This document shows, piece after piece, positions 55,081 to 64,000 of a stretch of 64,000 bases of DNA. This stretch comes from Aureobasidium sp. EXF-3400 (Eukaryota > Ascomycota > Dothideomycetes > Dothideales > Saccotheciaceae): NCBI GenBank assembly GCA_024195585.1, contig SWBL01000117.1, positions 62,001 to 126,000 on the forward strand, written 5' to 3'. Positions within the stretch are counted from its first letter, which is position 1, and every line of letters starts with the position of its first letter. The notes under the pieces are model-generated. The model was not told where the DNA came from and did not search any database. It saw only the letters and a program-made list of their open reading frames with translations. A program made the position numbers and the translations under genes.

Positions 55081-55890
55081 TCAACTGTCTGCGACTTGTG
55101 GCGGGCGCCGATATTCGCGGTTCCAGACTGCCCTGTTACGCAGGTCGTTGTACATCTCCACCATCACTGAGTGGTACCTTACTCTCATCCAGCCCACATC
55201 CCATAATTGCACACTTTCGATGGGCTCATTTGGCTCGTTGGATGAAGGATCCAGCTCATCCCATTCATCCCAGTTGTCAGAATCCAATTTCCAACCTTTG
55301 TCAATCAGGTTGACAAACCCTTCGGTAGAATTATGGCGTCCTTGGGCTGGAGTATCTTGCAATACTGAGTGGATCGATGTGGAATCCACATGGATGCAGT
55401 ACTTGTAGCGTGACGACCTCCCAGCCCCACGCCCTTGCTCACGAAGCGGCGCATCCATCACCCAACGCTTGAAATGTTCGCGGACGGTAGATGTGCTTGC
55501 ACTTTCGAACATATCTCGGTCCTCGATAACAGTGAAAATGAGTTTGGCGTCCATGAGATATCTCCTTTCGAAGTATTCCAGCGCCTCTTCGGTGCGCATT
55601 CTGAAGCGTCGCATGAATTCGGCCCAGTCCGCGTCACTCGTGTAAGTGCAACGGTATATGACAAAGCCCCAGGTCTGATGTTCGTCTTGTTGAAGGGATT
55701 TCTCAATATTGAGGACGATGTTCCAGCGATCGGGCATGGGGAGTCTGCCATTGTTGGCAATTAGTGTTTCTCTGAGGCGCGTTTCGAATTCTGACACTGA
55801 GATCGACATCGTATTTTTCGTGGTAGGAGCGAGCGAAGGCAAGCTTTTGAGATGGATGGTGACTATAACATCTTGAGAGGAGATCGTCAC
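55081..55890 (-). CDS. Uncharacterised fungal protein, 269 aa
   Basis: A single exon on the minus strand. Well-formed protein composition with segments WGFVIYRCTYTSDADWAEFM, EALEYFERRYLMDAKLIF, VIEDRDMFESASTSTVREHF and RYKYCIHVDSTSIHSVL, followed by GFVNLIDKGW and an acidic patch (WDEWDELDPSSNEP). I recall this pattern (WGFVIYR-TYT-D-W, then F-MTV-ED, then F-YCI-VD) from uncharacterised, often multicopy, Pezizomycotina proteins of no known function. An internal ATG at residue 28 (MSISVSEFETRL) could be the real start, because the first 27 residues are less typical. No intron is needed. It sits alone between two decayed regions. Confidence 0.65.
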   Translation of the reverse strand: MTISSQDVIVTIHLKSLPSLAPTTKNTMSISVSEFETRLRETLIANNGRLPMPDRWNIVLNIEKSLQQDEHQTWGFVIYRCTYTSDADWAEFMRRFRMRTEEALEYFERRYLMDAKLIFTVIEDRDMFESASTSTVREHFKRWVMDAPLREQGRGAGRSSRYKYCIHVDSTSIHSVLQDTPAQGRHNSTEGFVNLIDKGWKLDSDNWDEWDELDPSSNEPNEPIESVQLWDVGWMRVRYHSVMVEMYNDLRNRAVWNREYRRPPQVADS

Positions 55891-56327
55891 GTGGCTACTT
55901 GTTTGTTGTTGGCCAGTGTGCAGTGGTTTACATTGCCCAGGTGGTGAAACACAGAATGTTTCAGCCTGCTGTGTTCAAGACTTTGCTGGTACTGTTTATA
56001 AGTCATGAATGTTGTTAAGATCCGGAAGTACTGTAACAGAGAACTTAGATTCTCTAAAAGTAGCTACTAGAAGGTAGTAAGAGTCGGACTATAAGATAGT
56101 ATAGGTAGTATTAGTATATATTCATATAGTATATGTATAGCTGCTTTAAAACCGGATGATAGTACTTCATACTTCTAGCTTATCATTACCTATGCTTAGA
56201 AGCATTACTATCATACTATAATAGAGTATTATTCTATATAGTAGTTTATAGTATTTAATACATAAGAAACGGAGTAAGGACCATCGAATCATCTCTACAT
56301 GCAGGTGTAGTATGCTGACATGATGTA
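55891..56327. other. AT-rich, TA-rich patch
   Basis: From about 56020 to 56280 the sequence becomes strongly AT-rich with many TA steps (ATAGTATAGGTAGTATTAG-like text), unlike the ~50% GC flanks. It has no coding potential. This looks like a mutated relic of repeated DNA (RIP-like) or a low-complexity insertion. It ends close to the truncated gene that follows. Confidence 0.6.
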
Positions 56328-57176
56328 GTGCAGCCAACTTTGGTATCAAAACGGCAGCATGAAGTGACAAAGAGCCGGACGCCCACAGTGACCTTGCCGG
56401 TCATCTCTCAACCTGGTCTTAGAAGTTTCATGGCCGTCGATAACAATCATTTTTCGGACATCTCCAGGATTCTCCAGAACAGCGCTCGATTTGACACGCA
56501 AGAGCTGCGACTAGCCTATGCCATAGCCAAAAGCACTGATGTTAAGACCTGGCTGAATGCAGCCCGAGGCACCTTATTCCTGAATGGCTCAGGCGATACA
56601 ACAGCAGCCCGAGCGTCTCCTATTTCAGCATCGCTGGCTTCATTGGCAATTGGCATTTCGGAAGATCCCACTTCCATCGTACTTCACTACTTCTGTGGTT
56701 TACACTCTGAGTCGTCCAAAGCCATCTCTGGTCCGAATGGCTTGATGCGCAGTTTGATAGCACAGCTATCCCTAAAATACGACTTCAATATGGCCTTCAT
56801 CGAGAATGAGGCCCAACGAGAGAGGATTCGAGACCACGATATGGGCACTCTTTGCGAGACTTTTTCGGCTATGGTATATCAGCTTCCTGCTGACTACGAA
56901 CTCTGCTGCATCATCGATGGCATCTCCTGGATCGAAACTCCGCGTTGGCGAGACGACCTTGCTGGAACATTTGCTTACCTTTGTCATCTCAGTATTGATC
57001 CCATTTGCCAGAACCGTTTCAAACTCATAGTTTCGAGTCCAGTGAGAAGTATGATGATGACCAATGTTTTGAGGGAATATGGCGGGCTCTTCAACGTGGT
57101 TGAATTGCATTCAATAAGAGTATCAGAACGAGACATGCCTACCGAGCGGGAACTTCAGGAAATGGCCAGACGCTGA
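56328..57176 (+). pseudogene. Fragment of a fungal NACHT-like/NTPase-associated protein, 5' truncated
   Basis: The frame is open from before 56328 but its first ATG is at 56430 (giving 248 aa). The protein has the order seen inside larger (~800-1000 aa) fungal proteins: TWLNAARGTLFLNGSGDTTA, VLHYFCGLHSE, GLMRSLIAQLSLKYDF, YELCCIIDGISWIETPRW and FKLIVSSPVRSMM. The part corresponding to a P-loop (LFLNGSGD) lacks the GK-S/T of a functional Walker A. The N-terminal third of such proteins is missing, and the AT-rich patch occupies its place. The frame continues after TGA (57174) for about 45 codons; CGA to TGA would explain the stop. I judge it a relic, though a short expressed protein is not excluded. 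Confidence 0.55.
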
Positions 57177-57998
57177 CGGACACTCATGCGTCTGGGGACT
57201 AATTTTGCTGTTCAAGCCTTTACGGGCACAAGGGTGAAGTCGGAGAGCACTTCTGCTCATAAGGTTTATCGCTATCATGTTTCACTTCAGTCAGATACAC
57301 TCGGCGGGCGTGATTGACAAACGTAGTCACACTCAATTAATTCTATTTCATTTCATCTAACGCTGTGCAATCCTTGCCTGTTCAGGATGATGCTGCTTGT
57401 GCCATAGATGTCAAATCGGTCGTTTCTTGCATAGAAACGCATACGTTTTTCCCGCGATGCGATCGAGGTCTCGAGGTTCAGGAGTTGGTGGCATCGTGTT
57501 GATCTACTGATTCCTATCAAATGCATTGCCGATCGCTCCTTCCAGCGATATCTTGGTTCTGAGCTAATGGTATCCCAGGTGCACCTGCCTGTGGAGGAGT
57601 GGTTTCTTGTCATCACTCAATCTCAAAACTTGCTTGACCTACAATCACCTTGAACTTTCTATTAGGCACGTTTTTCTCAGAATACTGGCTTGGTGAGCCA
57701 ACAGCCCTACATATACACCGCAATGATTTATCTTGAATCAAGAATTCGCACACCCATGTCTTGAATAACATCCCGCAAGAACAACATACTGCACATTCAA
57801 GGGCAAAGTATCATTATAAACTAGACAGACACAGTGTTGTATGGAGAGACATTAAGAAATTAGACCATATAGCTCCTCAAAACCATACGCAAAGCGATAG
57901 TAAGAAGGAAAATTCAAAGTCGACTGCAAGCACAATCCTTTCAGCACAGAACTTCAACAGAAGGCAAAAGTCCACTCTACATCTCAGGTAAGATCCAT
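57177..57998. other. Non-coding region with second repeat copy
   Basis: 822 bp. A short minus-strand frame near 57350-57610 shows no family. It contains repeat copy 2 (57587-57725) and an AT-richer stretch to 57990, which is the 3' flank of the secreted-protein gene. Confidence 0.45.
57587..57725 (+). repeat. Diverged direct repeat, copy 2
   Basis: Counterpart of 54821-54962, same orientation, about 2.8 kb downstream. The two copies bracket the 269-aa gene, the AT-rich patch and the truncated NACHT-like gene. Confidence 0.6.
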
Positions 57999-60392
57999 TT
58001 ACTGGAATCCGATCTGAGCGGCAGCATCTCCCAACAGCGGGATGTAGTTGTCATCACCCAGTCTCAATGACCAGTAAACATCTCCAGTGAGAGTGAGTTG
58101 AGGGTGAATGAAGACATTATCAAGGACAGCACCCCAAGAGTTCTTGGCTGAGCACTTGAGCACCAACGAGCCACTGCAAGTAACAGGAATGTATCCATTG
58201 GCCTTGACCATGTTGGCTGGGAAGAACATGACAGTGTATGCAAAGCCAGTGCCGGGGAAGAAGCTGTTGTAGACGGCCATGATGTAGCCGTATTTCTTGT
58301 CCTTGAGGTATCCAGTGGAAGGGTCGAGGACGAAGCCAGGAGTGATGGCTGAGCCGTGAAGCAGGGTTGAGTAGGTGTAGTAGTTAACGTAGACATTAGA
58401 GTAGCCGGAGGCGGCAGCAACAGAATCGAACTCGAGTTCTTGACCATCGGCGCTGGTGCCTGAAGAAGAGACGCGGAGTTTCAGGTTTGCGGCAGTGGTG
58501 GCCGCGGCAGAAGAGCTAGTGGACGAGGCACTGGCTGTGACGGTGGTCACGACGGTGGTGACAATGGTCGATGGAGCGAGGGTGGTGGTCGCATTGACTG
58601 TAACAGTCGAGGCAACAGTGTTCTGGCTGACTTGCATGGCACAGGCCGAAGAAATGACGGTAGCAGGGTACTTGGTCAAGACAGAAGGAGTCGAGATATC
58701 ACGCTTAGCAGGAGCTGCGGTAGAGTTTGCGTCATCAGAAGCGATTGACTCGATGGGAAGGTACCAAGTGACGTTCTTGTTGGAATCGTAAACGGCAGGA
58801 ACAGCGTTGGTTGAGTTGGTTGTCAAACCAGGGAAGTACTGAGACTCATCGCCATCGTCACGCTTGCGCATGGCAGGTGCGGTGGAGGTGGCATATGCAG
58901 TCGAAGTAGTGGCGGGCGAGACAGTAGTGGTTGCAGTAATGGTAACTACAGGAACGGCAGAGTAGCTGAGATACGAAGAGCAGAAGGGTTGGAAGACCGA
59001 GCTGAATTGAGCAGGGTCGGACTTCATCTCTCCGGAAGCCTGGTAGATGGCGCCAGTCTGGTCACCCTTGGTAGGATCAATGCCTGAGCCTGATGTGCTG
59101 ACATAGCCGTAACTGTACTCGACGATGAGCTTGCCACTATAGAGAAAACGTCAGTCTTTGGTACTCAGATTTCTACAATTGATCAAATATACCTGCTGGT
59201 GGATGAACCGGAGGACGTGGCGTACTTCGAAGGCCAAGCCTCGGTGTACAAAGCACAGTACTGCCCTTGAGGGTGCTTGTTATCGTTCAAGTTAAGGATA
59301 TAGGTGTTGAAGAACTGGCACTTCTTGGCGGGAGTTCCATCGGCAGAGGGGTTGTCAATGGCGTATTGAGTCTGAGCATCACAGGCGGCACCGCACAGTC
59401 TCGCATCAAATGGACCATTGAAGATCTTGCTAGTGATGAAAGTGTTGTAGCCTTGAGCATCAAGAGGTGCGTCGATGGCGTGAGTACCATAGTAGATGGC
59501 ATCAGAGTAACCGGCAAGAGCAGCGATGGTGTTGTTAGTGTAACCGTTCGATCCGGCAATCAGGACCTGGAACTGGTTGCGGTATTGTCTGCATTGAGTT
59601 ATAAAATGCGATTTCATCAATATTTGATGTTACTTACCCGTAGTTGTTAGCGTTAGCTCTGGAAACCGGTCCACCCCAGAAGACACACTTGATATAGGTG
59701 ACGGAAGGAGGATTCTCACAGCCAGATGCACCGGAACCAGGATCAACAGAAGGATCTCTCTCGAAATACAGGTTGAAGGAAAGGCATCCATAAATAGCAT
59801 CTGACATGGGGGTGATCAGCAAGATCTTCAAACGATGATCTACGATCTTAGCTTACCGCACTTAGCAGCACACTTGGCAGTATCGAACGTGCTGAGGGTG
59901 GTGAAGCCAAGATAACCGTATGCGCTGTGATACAATTAACATTGTGATTGATAACGATGACTTTGTTCGCTTTGCGTACCTGCTAGAAGCATTGGCGTTG
60001 GTGAAGGTGTTGGTGTATCCGGTAGGAACGGGAGCATTAGAAGCGACGGAAGAGAAGTCCGGGTCTGATGCAAAGGCAGCAGGGGTATCGGGGGAGTAAG
60101 TAGGGGCTCCAGATGCTCCAGGAGCCAGAGAAGTGCAAGCGGCTCCTCTCTTCTCGATTGCGGTGGCAGTAGCAGCGACATCACTGGCAACTGAGGTTGC
60201 TGGGGCAGTAGCCTGAGCAATCAGGGAGGTGTAATCGTAAGACACAACTTGAGCTGTGGCACCGACAGCAGGATCATAAGTCACTGGGTCAGGCGCGGCC
60301 AGAACCATGTTAACATCAATCTCCTGAGGGCGAGCAGCAGGCATGGCCACCGCCAGGGCGGCAAAGCCTTGGATAGCGAGTGTGAGACGCAT
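57999..60392 (-). CDS. Secreted protein with PAN/apple-like Cys-rich N-half and Ser/Thr-rich linker
   Basis: Five exons: 60392-59980, 59924-59857, 59800-59638, 59588-59193 and 59136-57999, giving 725 aa. A signal peptide (MRLTLAIQGFAALAVAMPAA) and an Ala/Thr-rich pro-region with a KR site (EKRGAACTSL) come first. Next is a Cys-rich domain found in many fungal secreted proteins: STFDTAKCAAKCDAIYGCLS, FNLYFERDPSVDPG, IKCVFWGGPVSRANANNYG and FQVLIAGSNGY, ending CQFFNTYILNLN and QYCALYTEAW. A Thr/Ser-rich linker with two further dibasic sites (MRKRDDGDE and AKRDIS) follows, then a ~190-residue C-terminal domain ending LLGDAAAQIGFQ. No GPI signal is visible. It is likely extracellular or wall-associated; exact function unknown. 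The Kex2-like KR sites suggest processing. Confidence 0.82.
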
Positions 60393-62247
60393 CGTGTCAA
60401 AGACCTTCTGGATGCTAAAACGAATGATGCCGGGGGTGGTCGAGTGTCAGCTGTAGAGGGCACTGGTGGCTTTTATGCCGTTCTGCTCTATACTCTTCCA
60501 TGATGACCATTGAGGAACTACGATCCCTGACTACAAAGCCCACATCAAGATCGTGTATTAAACTGTCAGCAGTGGAGAGTCTAAACATCGAGTTAGCGAA
60601 GCATGGATCATGAGGTCTTCGCTTCCGGGGAACCAGGGGACAAACGGCTTGCTCAACTCGCGTCATTGCATACCAACTCATGGTCGCAGGCTGGTGAGTG
60701 CGGTATCATGCTTACCATCATCCAGGAAGATTTAACTGGTATAGATGGATCCATTAACGCACGGCTTTCCGGCTTGTAGACACTATTGGGCTTGGACACG
60801 CTAGCCATGCAAGAGAAAACCTACAGAGAGTGCTATACCGAAGGGATGACCTACCATGCTGAAGCGAAAAAGCACGACTGACTTCAAGGGCAAGAAGATA
60901 GGAGGTCCGAGCAGCGGATGGCGCTGGTTTCCCGCAGCCATGTCGTCGGTAAAACTTCCAAGCTCTTCCAATCACCTCGGCCGTAAGAACGTACTGTTGC
61001 GCTGAGGTTCTGGCGCTGTCCTTACTGGAAAGGTTCAAGATGCAAGACCTCAAAATAAGTGCTTATCGCTCCAAGGATCAGGCTTTGCAGTAGTCTCATT
61101 AACTACTCGGTCGATGAGAGGGACGGAGCCCTGAGGTGCCCAGAGAAAGCCTGTCGCTCGTAAAGACGGCTGCGAAGAGAAGCATCAGAAAATCCTCGAG
61201 TCAACTCACGGAACATCGGCGCGATCCATGGTGCTCGACATCCGGCATTTGCAAAGAGTTCAGTCCAAGCCAGCAGACAAGGAAACTAAGAGCAGGCATA
61301 CCACGGCACAGCCATGTCTTCCGAGGCATGAGTAGAGTGACAGCGTGAGGTTGGATCCTGATGAGCGTGGTTGAACTTGCCAACAAGGAAGCTAGGCGCA
61401 ACGGCCATGCAGGATCTGCACTGCGGGAGATTTGCAGCACTTGTCGCTCGCAGCGTGATATGATAGGCGACATCTTCAACATCACTTCTGATCTACCACA
61501 GTCCATTGAGTGGTGTTGATAAGCACCAGCAGCTTCAAAAGCAGATGATATTCACGGTTGTGATTGTCGTTGGGATAGACCCATCTGTTGCACTTTGAAA
61601 CGCCGCAAGGGCATGTGCTGGACCCTCAACAGTGAGACAGTCGCAGTGTTTATTCTCAAGAGAAAAAACCTTTATGATGACAGAGGTTAGCTTAAGCCTT
61701 ACAGTAGACAAGGTTGCTGCTACCGAAGACTAGAGGCGGTGGTATAGTTCAGCGCCACGCCCGCGTTCCTACACAAGCGTCCCACTGATAAACCAAGCGC
61801 AATGATAGCGATAGAAACGGTTGTTCATTACGTGCGTACAAAGAACAACTAGAAGCATGCACGCTAGCCTGATGTACCACCGACGTCGATGGTCTACTCC
61901 TGAAGGCCGATTGTGGGTTGCTGTGGAAGGCTTGCATGCAGATCGGGCCATTTGTGGTCAGGTTCATGGTTGATTTGGGCGGACAGCAGCTCCTGCTTTC
62001 GCCTATACCTTCATACCCGGACTAGCTTTTCGGTAGCACGACTCGTGGGTGCGCCACGCCGTCAACCACGAGTTGTAACGGTATACCACGCCCGGCGCGA
62101 GAAGAACGACCAAGTGAAAAGAATGAATACATATGCCTATTTTAAACAATCAAAAAACACCATGGCTAATAACATTCCCACATGCAAACCAAAGACCTAA
62201 AGAAAAACACGCCCGTATCATGTTCCAGCTTTTTTGTGCAGACACGT
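60393..62247. other. Long intergenic region (about 1.85 kb)
   Basis: Promoter of the secreted-protein gene on its left and 3' flank of the Pol I subunit gene on its right. Short frames near 60754-61053 and 61201-61506 (minus) lack motifs. I see no RNA gene or repeat. Confidence 0.4.
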
Positions 62248-64000
62248 CTACTCGTCGTCGCTATCCTCCTCACTCTCACTGCTTTGGTCAACGGCCATGA
62301 CATCGCCGTTTTCCTCGGCATCTTCATGAGAAGGATCTGAAACCTGGAGCACAGGCATCATAACATCAAAGCCACCAGTACCAATTCTTCCAATCTTGCC
62401 GACGACAATACGACCGGAAGGACCGCTAAGGTCGTCAAAGTCTTCCTCCATGACTGCATCGCGAAGGAAGCCGACAGTGGTCTCGAAACTCATCTTCATG
62501 AAAGGCGAAGTGTTACCCTTGATGCCTTGACGAGAGAACGCCTGGTAGCCACCACCACGGGTCATGTAATCGGCAATGAGGTTCAAATGACGCTGGTCGA
62601 CACTGATACCGTGACCACCGAAGACAGCGGACACCTCACGCACAATAGACGCACGGCAGGCTTCCACGCCGTATAGGCGAAGCATGGCAGCGATGTCATT
62701 GGTGAAGAAACGGTTGGGGTTCAAGACGCCCTGGTGAAGGCGCATGGCAGTAAGGTTCTCACCCTCGGTCATGATCACATCAACGTCGATTTCCTTGCCA
62801 GTACTTGGGTCCTTGTACTTGTCCTGTGTTAGCATACAACCAGCAAGACCAGGAATGGATTGAATGAGAGCGTCGCGAGCGCAGTTTTCAACCAAGTTGA
62901 GCATGAGAAGCTTGGCAGTCTCTGCAGCGTACTCGATAGTGAAAGTGCATGATGCGCCGGTTTTGTCATCGAACTTGAAGGCAGACACATCGTTGGTGTA
63001 CTTGCTGCTCTTGATACGCTCTTCGCGCTCTCTCGAATTGTAAGCAACCTTCTTGATGCTAGCTTCCGAGTCTTCCATCTCAGAGTCAGAATCATCGGAG
63101 GTGTTGGGACTGCCAACAAAACCTTCATCCTCTTGATCTTCTGGAGTAGTCTCGCGACGACCACGAGCAACAATCGCTGCCTCGTCGTCGTCAGGAGCAT
63201 CGTAACCGCCTTGCGCCTTGTTCGACTTGGCCTTGTCACGGGTGGCATCATCATCGCCTTCATCGTCGGAATCATCATCTCCACCCTCGCGTTCGCCCTC
63301 AGGACGGCCCGACTCCTGCTCGATTGTACCAGCAGATTCACCAATCTCAGGCATTGCGTCAGACTTCTTGAGTGTCTTTTGGTCGCCCTTCTTCTTGAGC
63401 TCCTTGCGCACAACAGCCTGGAGTCGGGGCAAGAACTTGGTCTCGATGGTGCGGGCAACATCTTCAACAGTGATGGCGTATTCCTTGGTGTATTCATCCG
63501 AAGGGAATAGTTGCAAGCGAACTGTGTAGGACTTAGCTTGTTCGTATGCAACACCCTTTCCGATTTTCTCCGTGACTGTGACCTTGTCAAGGACCTCAGC
63601 AAGACTGAGTCTGCTGATTCCCTTGGCGAATTGTTCACTCTCCTCCTTGGGGATCTCGGGGTTGACGTGCAGAGTCATGGTAGGTGTGGCGATAGTGGCA
63701 CTGGCAGTCATAACGATCTCACGAAGACGAGGAATACCAAGTGTGACGTTCTTTGCGGCGTGACCAGCCAAATGGAAGGTGTTGAGCGTCATCTGTGTTG
63801 AAGGTTCGCCGACTGACTGACCGGCAACGACACCAACAGCCTCACCAGGTTCAACGATCGACTTGAGGTATCTCACATCAATGATGGCCTGAAGACTCTT
63901 CTTGGTCAATCCAGAGACACCCTCGATGTTGCGTTTCTTGTCCTTGATGAGTTTGTCGGGGTTCTCGTCGATGTACTTCTTAGCGTCGCGCATAAGCTTC
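62248..64000 (-). CDS. RPA190: RNA polymerase I largest subunit (A190), C-terminal part, cut by window edge
   Basis: The minus-strand frame is open from the right edge to the stop at 62248 (583 residues seen). Landmarks: [20 protein letters not shown] and [20 protein letters not shown], the conserved region at the start of the trigger-loop/jaw part of all largest subunits. A long acidic insertion (about residues 215-320, [13 protein letters not shown] and similar) is typical of A190. The conserved C-terminus includes [39 protein letters not shown] and [19 protein letters not shown]. After that comes an acidic tail. It forms the catalytic core of nucleolar rRNA synthesis. No intron is needed. 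The N-terminal two thirds lie beyond the window. Confidence 0.95.
   Translation of the reverse strand, partial: KLMRDAKKYIDENPDKLIKDKKRNIEGVSGLTKKSLQAIIDVRYLKSIVEPGEAVGVVAGQSVGEPSTQMTLNTFHLAGHAAKNVTLGIPRLREIVMTASATIATPTMTLHVNPEIPKEESEQFAKGISRLSLAEVLDKVTVTEKIGKGVAYEQAKSYTVRLQLFPSDEYTKEYAITVEDVARTIETKFLPRLQAVVRKELKKKGDQKTLKKSDAMPEIGESAGTIEQESGRPEGEREGGDDDSDDEGDDDATRDKAKSNKAQGGYDAPDDDEAAIVARGRRETTPEDQEDEGFVGSPNTSDDSDSEMEDSEASIKKVAYNSREREERIKSSKYTNDVSAFKFDDKTGASCTFTIEYAAETAKLLMLNLVENCARDALIQSIPGLAGCMLTQDKYKDPSTGKEIDVDVIMTEGENLTAMRLHQGVLNPNRFFTNDIAAMLRLYGVEACRASIVREVSAVFGGHGISVDQRHLNLIADYMTRGGGYQAFSRQGIKGNTSPFMKMSFETTVGFLRDAVMEEDFDDLSGPSGRIVVGKIGRIGTGGFDVMMPVLQVSDPSHEDAEENGDVMAVDQSSESEEDSDDE

Noticed and set aside
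60754..61506. Two minus-strand frames of about 100 codons in the 60.4-62.2 kb gap
   Set aside because: No motif, no spliced continuation and no start context of note.

Overview
The window is nuclear DNA of a filamentous ascomycete (Pezizomycotina). Genes are close together on both strands, introns are short (47-92 nt) with GT..AG ends and often a CTAAC/CTGAC-like branch site, and the proteins include mitochondrial EF-Tu, a fungal-type Ams2/Spt21 factor, Pex1, a DUF7587 protein and an F-box-like protein. A Dothideomycete is my best guess, but the sequence does not prove the class. There are no bacterial, plasmid, phage or CRISPR features.

Layout. 1-6.6 kb: the N-terminal part of a P4-type lipid flippase (cut by the left edge), a mitochondrial PPR protein divergent from LSM3, and a proline-rich transglutaminase-fold protein. 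7.8-17.1 kb: a secreted GMC oxidoreductase, an intron-containing tRNA-Ala(AGC), an Ams2/Spt21-type GATA-finger regulator and a dihydroxyacetone kinase. 18-25.6 kb: a lineage-specific block with a DUF7587 protein, two divergent tandem genes with C2H2-like modules plus a decayed third fragment, and a protein with two F-box-like motifs. 26-31.3 kb: an MFS drug/H+ antiporter, 3-hydroxyisobutyryl-CoA hydrolase and mitochondrial EF-Tu. The last two are divergent and share one 381-bp promoter region. 31.3-37.5 kb: a gene-poor stretch with a PTH11/rhodopsin-domain membrane protein and a cytochrome P450. 37.7-48.3 kb: housekeeping genes PEX1, a serine/proline-rich protein, a LYAR-type nucleolar zinc finger, an Erv2-type sulfhydryl oxidase, a serine hydrolase and a small membrane protein. 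48.7-57.7 kb: an accessory block with an amidohydrolase interrupted by an amber codon, a SNF2/RING ATPase behind a long pyrimidine-rich leader, a broken coiled-coil gene, an uncharacterised protein, an AT-rich patch beside a 5'-truncated gene, and two diverged copies of a ~140-bp repeat. 58-64 kb: a secreted PAN/apple-like protein and the C-terminal third of RNA polymerase I subunit A190 (cut by the right edge).

Many coding regions become intact only when introns are spliced. Exon coordinates are given in each entry and were checked by reading-frame arithmetic by hand. Three gene models depend on this: PEX1 gains a first exon, the SNF2 protein gains its motif VI in a terminal exon, and the Ams2 finger contains an in-frame 48-nt intron.

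No operon-like pathway or biosynthetic cluster is evident. The most unusual material is the two lineage-specific blocks (19.9-23.3 kb and 48.7-57.7 kb). There, several reading frames are broken by stops that a single C-to-T change would explain, which is what repeat-induced point mutation or ordinary decay would leave.
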